From the NCBI RefSeq assembly GCF_001613445.1, contig NZ_BDCJ01000002.1, forward strand, positions 124,001 through 188,000: a DNA stretch of 64,000 bases. The letters run 5' to 3'. Source of the DNA: Nocardia grenadensis NBRC 108939. GTDB taxonomy: Bacteria > Actinomycetota > Actinomycetes > Mycobacteriales > Mycobacteriaceae. Below, piece after piece: positions 61,067 to 64,000 of this stretch. Under the pieces are notes generated by a model. It was not told where the DNA came from. It saw only the letters and a program-made list of their open reading frames with translations, and did no database searches. The translations under genes were made by a program, and so were the position numbers. Positions within the stretch are counted from its first letter, which is position 1, and each line of letters starts with the position of its first letter.

Positions 61067-62529
61067 CGCGTCACCTCATAGGATTCGGCATCGAACTGCT
61101 TGGTGCGTCGCCGGTATTCGAAGCTCCAGTTCGGATAGAGACCGGCATTGCCGCCGTCGGGGGTGGTGTAGTAGCTCTGGCAGCCGCCGGTCAGCCAGAC
61201 CGTGTCCGCGCTGCGCCGGGCCATCTCTTTGACGAACGAGTCCTGGGTCTCCTGCCGCACCTCCACCCGGCGGGCGCCGCGGGCGCGCAGGGTCTGCAGC
61301 GCGTCGACGATATAGGCGATTTGCGATTCGAGCATGAAGATGGCGGACTGGTTGCCGGCGGCGCCGAAGGGGCCGAGCGTGCAGAAGAAGTTCGGGAAAC
61401 CGGCCATCGCCGCACCCAGATAGGTCTGCGGCCGTTTGTGGTACAGGTCGGCGATCGAGACATCGTCGCGGCCGACGATCCGCTCGAAGGCGGTGGGGAT
61501 GGGAGTGAACCCGGTGCCGTAGATGATGGTGTCGACCGGGATCTCCACACCGGCGCGGGTCAGGAGGGAACGCGGGCGCACCTCGGCGATCCCGTCGGTG
61601 ACCACCTCGACGTTCGTCCGGTCCAGCGCCGGCAGGTAGGCGTCGGAGAAGATCGCGCGTTTACAGCCGATGATGTAATCGGGGGTGGCCTTGCGGCGGA
61701 GTTGCGGATCGCGGATCTGGCGCAGCAACTGGAGCCGGCCGAGCATCTCGTACGGGTGGCGGAAGCGATTGTCGACGAACCCGACCAGGCCGAACCCTTC
61801 GATCAGTGTGTACCAGGTACCACGGATCGCTTTCTGCGCCAGCGGGAGACGGCGCAGCAGGGTGCGCTCGACACCCAGGGTCGGGCGGTCCAACCGCGGC
61901 ACGATCCACGGCGCGGACCGCTGGAACACCGTCAGCGCCGCCACCCGGGGGGCGATCTCCGGAACGAACTGCACCGCGGAGGCGCCGGTGCCGATCACCG
62001 CGACCCGCTCACCGGTGAGGTCGTGCTCGTGGTCCCAGTGCAATGAATGGAACGCGGTGCCCTCGAAGCGTTCGATACCGGGGAGTTCAGGGTATTTGGC
62101 TTCGGCGAAGACGCCGGCGGCCGAGATGAAGAAATTGGCCGTGAGCGGACCGCGTGAGGTCTGGATCCGCCACAGCTGGGCCGCCTCGTCCCAGCGGGCC
62201 TCGGTCAGTTCGGTGCCCAGCCGGATATGGCGCACCACATCGCGGTCGGTGGCGACCCGGCGCAGGTATTCCAGGATCTCACGCTGTTTGCCGTAGGTAC
62301 GGGACCAATCCGGGTTGGGCGCGAACGAGTAGCTGTAGAGCTGGGACGGGACATCGCAGGCGCAGCCGGGATAGGTGTTGGCCTGCCAGGTGCCGCCGAG
62401 ATCGTCGGCGCGTTCGAGCAGCACCAGATCGTCGAAACCGGCCTCGCGCAATTTGATCGCCAGCCCGATTCCGCCGAATCCGGCGCCGAGCACGACGATG
62501 CCGTGGTGTTCCGGTGTGCTGGTGCTCAT
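61063..62529 (-). CDS. Baeyer-Villiger-type flavin monooxygenase (MymA/EthA-like)
   Basis: 488 residues from ATG 62529. FAD site IVVLGAGFGGIGLAIKL, the BVMO fingerprint FxGxxxHxxxW as FEGTAFHSLHWDHEHD, NADPH site VAVIGTGASAVQF and FQRSAPWIVPR. The order monooxygenase, SDR, esterase matches mymA, sadH, lipR content. Inserts oxygen next to a ketone or into an S/N substrate with NADPH. Overlaps the SRPBCC gene by 4 nt. Confidence 0.94.
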   Translation of the reverse strand: MSTSTPEHHGIVVLGAGFGGIGLAIKLREAGFDDLVLLERADDLGGTWQANTYPGCACDVPSQLYSYSFAPNPDWSRTYGKQREILEYLRRVATDRDVVRHIRLGTELTEARWDEAAQLWRIQTSRGPLTANFFISAAGVFAEAKYPELPGIERFEGTAFHSLHWDHEHDLTGERVAVIGTGASAVQFVPEIAPRVAALTVFQRSAPWIVPRLDRPTLGVERTLLRRLPLAQKAIRGTWYTLIEGFGLVGFVDNRFRHPYEMLGRLQLLRQIRDPQLRRKATPDYIIGCKRAIFSDAYLPALDRTNVEVVTDGIAEVRPRSLLTRAGVEIPVDTIIYGTGFTPIPTAFERIVGRDDVSIADLYHKRPQTYLGAAMAGFPNFFCTLGPFGAAGNQSAIFMLESQIAYIVDALQTLRARGARRVEVRQETQDSFVKEMARRSADTVWLTGGCQSYYTTPDGGNAGLYPNWSFEYRRRTKQFDAESYEVTR

Positions 62530-63032
62530 CGCACCGCCACCGTCTCGGTGCGGACCCGCCGGCCGGTGCCGGCGGCGATGGTCTTGGTGACGAAACGGTT
62601 CACCGGACTCGCCGCGGCCAGCAGCGGACGCAGTACCGCGCTGCCCTCGAGGGCGAAGGTCCAGATGATCCGCGTCCCCGTGGCCAACGGGAGCAGGGCG
62701 ATGTCCTCGGCGAACCGGTTCAGCCCGGGCACCGAGGCGGCGTCCACGGTGAAGGTCATCCGGGAGCCCTCGTCCCACCGGTAGAAACGTTCCTCCAGCC
62801 GGATCAGGCCGCCGAGTGTGACCTCACGGGTGGTGCCGACACCGAACGGCCGCGGTGCGGTCCATCGCGCCGCCGTGACGACCGCCGACCACGACACCAG
62901 CGCGTCGTCGGCGACCAGTGTGTCCCATACCTGTGGCACCGGGGCCGGGAGATCGACGATATGGGTGTAGCGATGGGTGGCGGTGTCGAGGAAGGCATCG
63001 TCGGATGGGGACAGGGCGAATCGTGCGCTCAT
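62526..63032 (-). CDS. SRPBCC-family polyketide cyclase/dehydrase-like protein
   Basis: 168 residues. Start-like fold with THRYTHIVDLPAPVPQVWDT at the N terminus, strand pairs RFYRWDEGSRMTFTVDAASV and the long C-terminal helix PLLAAASPVNRFVTKTIAAG. Such proteins bind hydrophobic ligands, here perhaps presenting a lipid substrate to the monooxygenase. Not a member of the canonical mymA operon. Confidence 0.85.
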   Translation of the reverse strand: MSARFALSPSDDAFLDTATHRYTHIVDLPAPVPQVWDTLVADDALVSWSAVVTAARWTAPRPFGVGTTREVTLGGLIRLEERFYRWDEGSRMTFTVDAASVPGLNRFAEDIALLPLATGTRIIWTFALEGSAVLRPLLAAASPVNRFVTKTIAAGTGRRVRTETVAVR

Positions 63033-63053
63033 GGGGCTGAGGGCCTTTCGGGA

Positions 63054-64000
63054 TCAGATATCGAGTACCAGCGGTCCGCCGGCCGACCGGGAGACACAGG
63101 TGAGCATGTGGCCGGCGCGCTCGCTGTCGCTGAGCAGACGGTCGCGGTGGTCGACCGAGCCGGCCGCGACGCCGACCTTGCAGGTACCGCAGAACCCCTG
63201 GCGGCAGGAGTAGACGACATCGGACCGGACCCGGCGGATGGCGTCGAGCGTCGTCTCGGTGGCGCCGACCCGGACGTGGTGCCCGGACCTGGCGAGGGTG
63301 AGGCCGAATTCGTGTCCGTCGCGCACCGGCGGCGCCGAGAACCGTTCGGTGTGCAGCGATCCGGCCGGATTCAGCGTGAACAGGGAACGCTGGGCGGCCT
63401 CGAGGACCGGCGGCGGTCCGCAGACGTACACCGCGGCGCCGGGCCGGGCGGTCGCCAGGAGCGCCGGGATATCGGGTGCGCCGGCCTCGTCGTCGGGGCG
63501 GATATCGCTACCGGCCGGCAGTTCGCCGAGGAACGGCATGGTTTCCCGCGAGCGGCCGAGATAGATCAGGTGGCCGCGGTCCCCGGCCGCCTGCGCCATC
63601 GGCAGGATGGGTGTGATGCCGATACCGGCGGCGAGGAAGAGATAGGACGGCGCGGAATCGACGAAGGTGAACGCGTTGCGCGGTCCGCGGATCCGCAGTG
63701 CGGCACCGGGACGCAGGTCGTGGATCTCGAGCGAGCCCCCGCCGCCGTCCGATATCCGGCGGACCGCGATTCGGTAGCGGTGGCGGTCGGCCGGGTCACC
63801 GCACAGCGAGTACTGGCGTTGCCGTCCCGACGGCAGGAAGACGTCGATATGCGAGCCGGGCCGCCACGACGGCAACTGTTCACCGTCTGTCCGGAGCAGG
63901 GTCAGCGAGACCACGTCGCGGGCTTCCTCCCGGACCGCGTCCACCACGACATCGAGGTCGAAACCGCTGCGGCGTACCGGGTTCGGTGGCGAGAGCGCGG
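63054..64000 (-). CDS. PDR/VanB-type ferredoxin reductase, 5' end outside window
   Basis: At least 315 residues visible; the reading frame stays open to the right edge, so GTG 63947 is not the start. FMN/NAD domain: HIDVFLPSGRQRQYSLCGDP, FLAAGIGITPILPMAQ, VYVCGPPPVLEAAQ; C-terminal plant-type [2Fe-2S] domain with CRQGFCGTC and HMLTCVSRS. It passes electrons from NAD(P)H to an oxygenase or desaturase. The nearby BVMO needs no such partner, so another oxygenase probably lies beyond the edge. Confidence 0.92.
   Translation of the reverse strand, partial: ALSPPNPVRRSGFDLDVVVDAVREEARDVVSLTLLRTDGEQLPSWRPGSHIDVFLPSGRQRQYSLCGDPADRHRYRIAVRRISDGGGGSLEIHDLRPGAALRIRGPRNAFTFVDSAPSYLFLAAGIGITPILPMAQAAGDRGHLIYLGRSRETMPFLGELPAGSDIRPDDEAGAPDIPALLATARPGAAVYVCGPPPVLEAAQRSLFTLNPAGSLHTERFSAPPVRDGHEFGLTLARSGHHVRVGATETTLDAIRRVRSDVVYSCRQGFCGTCKVGVAAGSVDHRDRLLSDSERAGHMLTCVSRSAGGPLVLDI

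Overview
The window is high-GC DNA with dense genes, GTG/TTG starts and many ATGA-type overlaps. Its protein families point to a mycolata actinomycete, most likely Nocardia or a close relative: a secretory lipase, an antigen-85-like esterase, an LppU-type lipoprotein, a DUF6131 micro-membrane protein, many FadD/acyl-CoA dehydrogenase/CaiB enzymes and a mymA-like operon. The genus is inferred from family content only. I saw no rRNA, tRNA, CRISPR array, insertion sequence or phage gene; it looks like ordinary chromosome.

Layout. 0-19.8 kb is mostly housekeeping and accessory metabolism: a cut-off flavin monooxygenase, a nucleoside hydrolase/amidohydrolase pair, two stand-alone MHYT membrane sensors (4.2 and 17.4 kb), a sirtuin, a YjbQ protein, a molybdopterin oxidoreductase, 6-phosphogluconate dehydrogenase, two secreted esterase/lipases and small membrane proteins. 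19.8-26.0 kb is a decay zone in which at least six genes have lost their 5' ends, have internal deletions or carry a frameshift, between a few intact genes. 26-31 kb holds a flavin monooxygenase, a two-component system with a very acidic sensor insert, and a divergent PepSY-domain gene. 31-35 kb has a Met-rich micropeptide ORF, a small secreted protein and a MarR-controlled drug-type exporter with an unusual C-terminal tail.

36.3-46.3 kb is a coherent catabolic cluster: cyclase, acyl-CoA ligase, sugar-kinase-like phosphotransferase fused to a second domain, acyl-CoA dehydrogenase, SnoaL-like protein, HMG-CoA-lyase-like enzyme, CoA transferase, TetR regulator, VOC-family protein and carboxymuconolactone-decarboxylase-family protein. 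A near-identical 25-bp element containing a palindrome lies in front of the cyclase gene and between the TetR and VOC genes, so one TetR probably governs the whole set. The kinase plus dehydrogenase pair recalls the levulinate (LvaA-LvaC) and ACAD10/11 logic of 4-hydroxyacyl-CoA breakdown. This is my best candidate for an undescribed pathway.

46-64 kb holds a SAM-riboswitch-controlled class V PLP enzyme, an Eis-like acetyltransferase, a MerR/deacetylase pair, a four-gene roadblock operon without a GTPase, and a six-gene mymA-like operon (acyl-CoA synthetase, esterase, SDR, Baeyer-Villiger-type monooxygenase, SRPBCC, VanB-type reductase) that runs off the right edge.

A second regulatory link was read directly from the sequence. 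The same four-half-site box, CTGAA-N6-TTCAG-N5-TTCAG-N6-TTCAG, lies 60 nt before the PepSY gene (and upstream of the divergent response regulator) and 56 nt before a 66-residue orphan gene 11 kb away, which suggests both are targets of the two-component system in this window.
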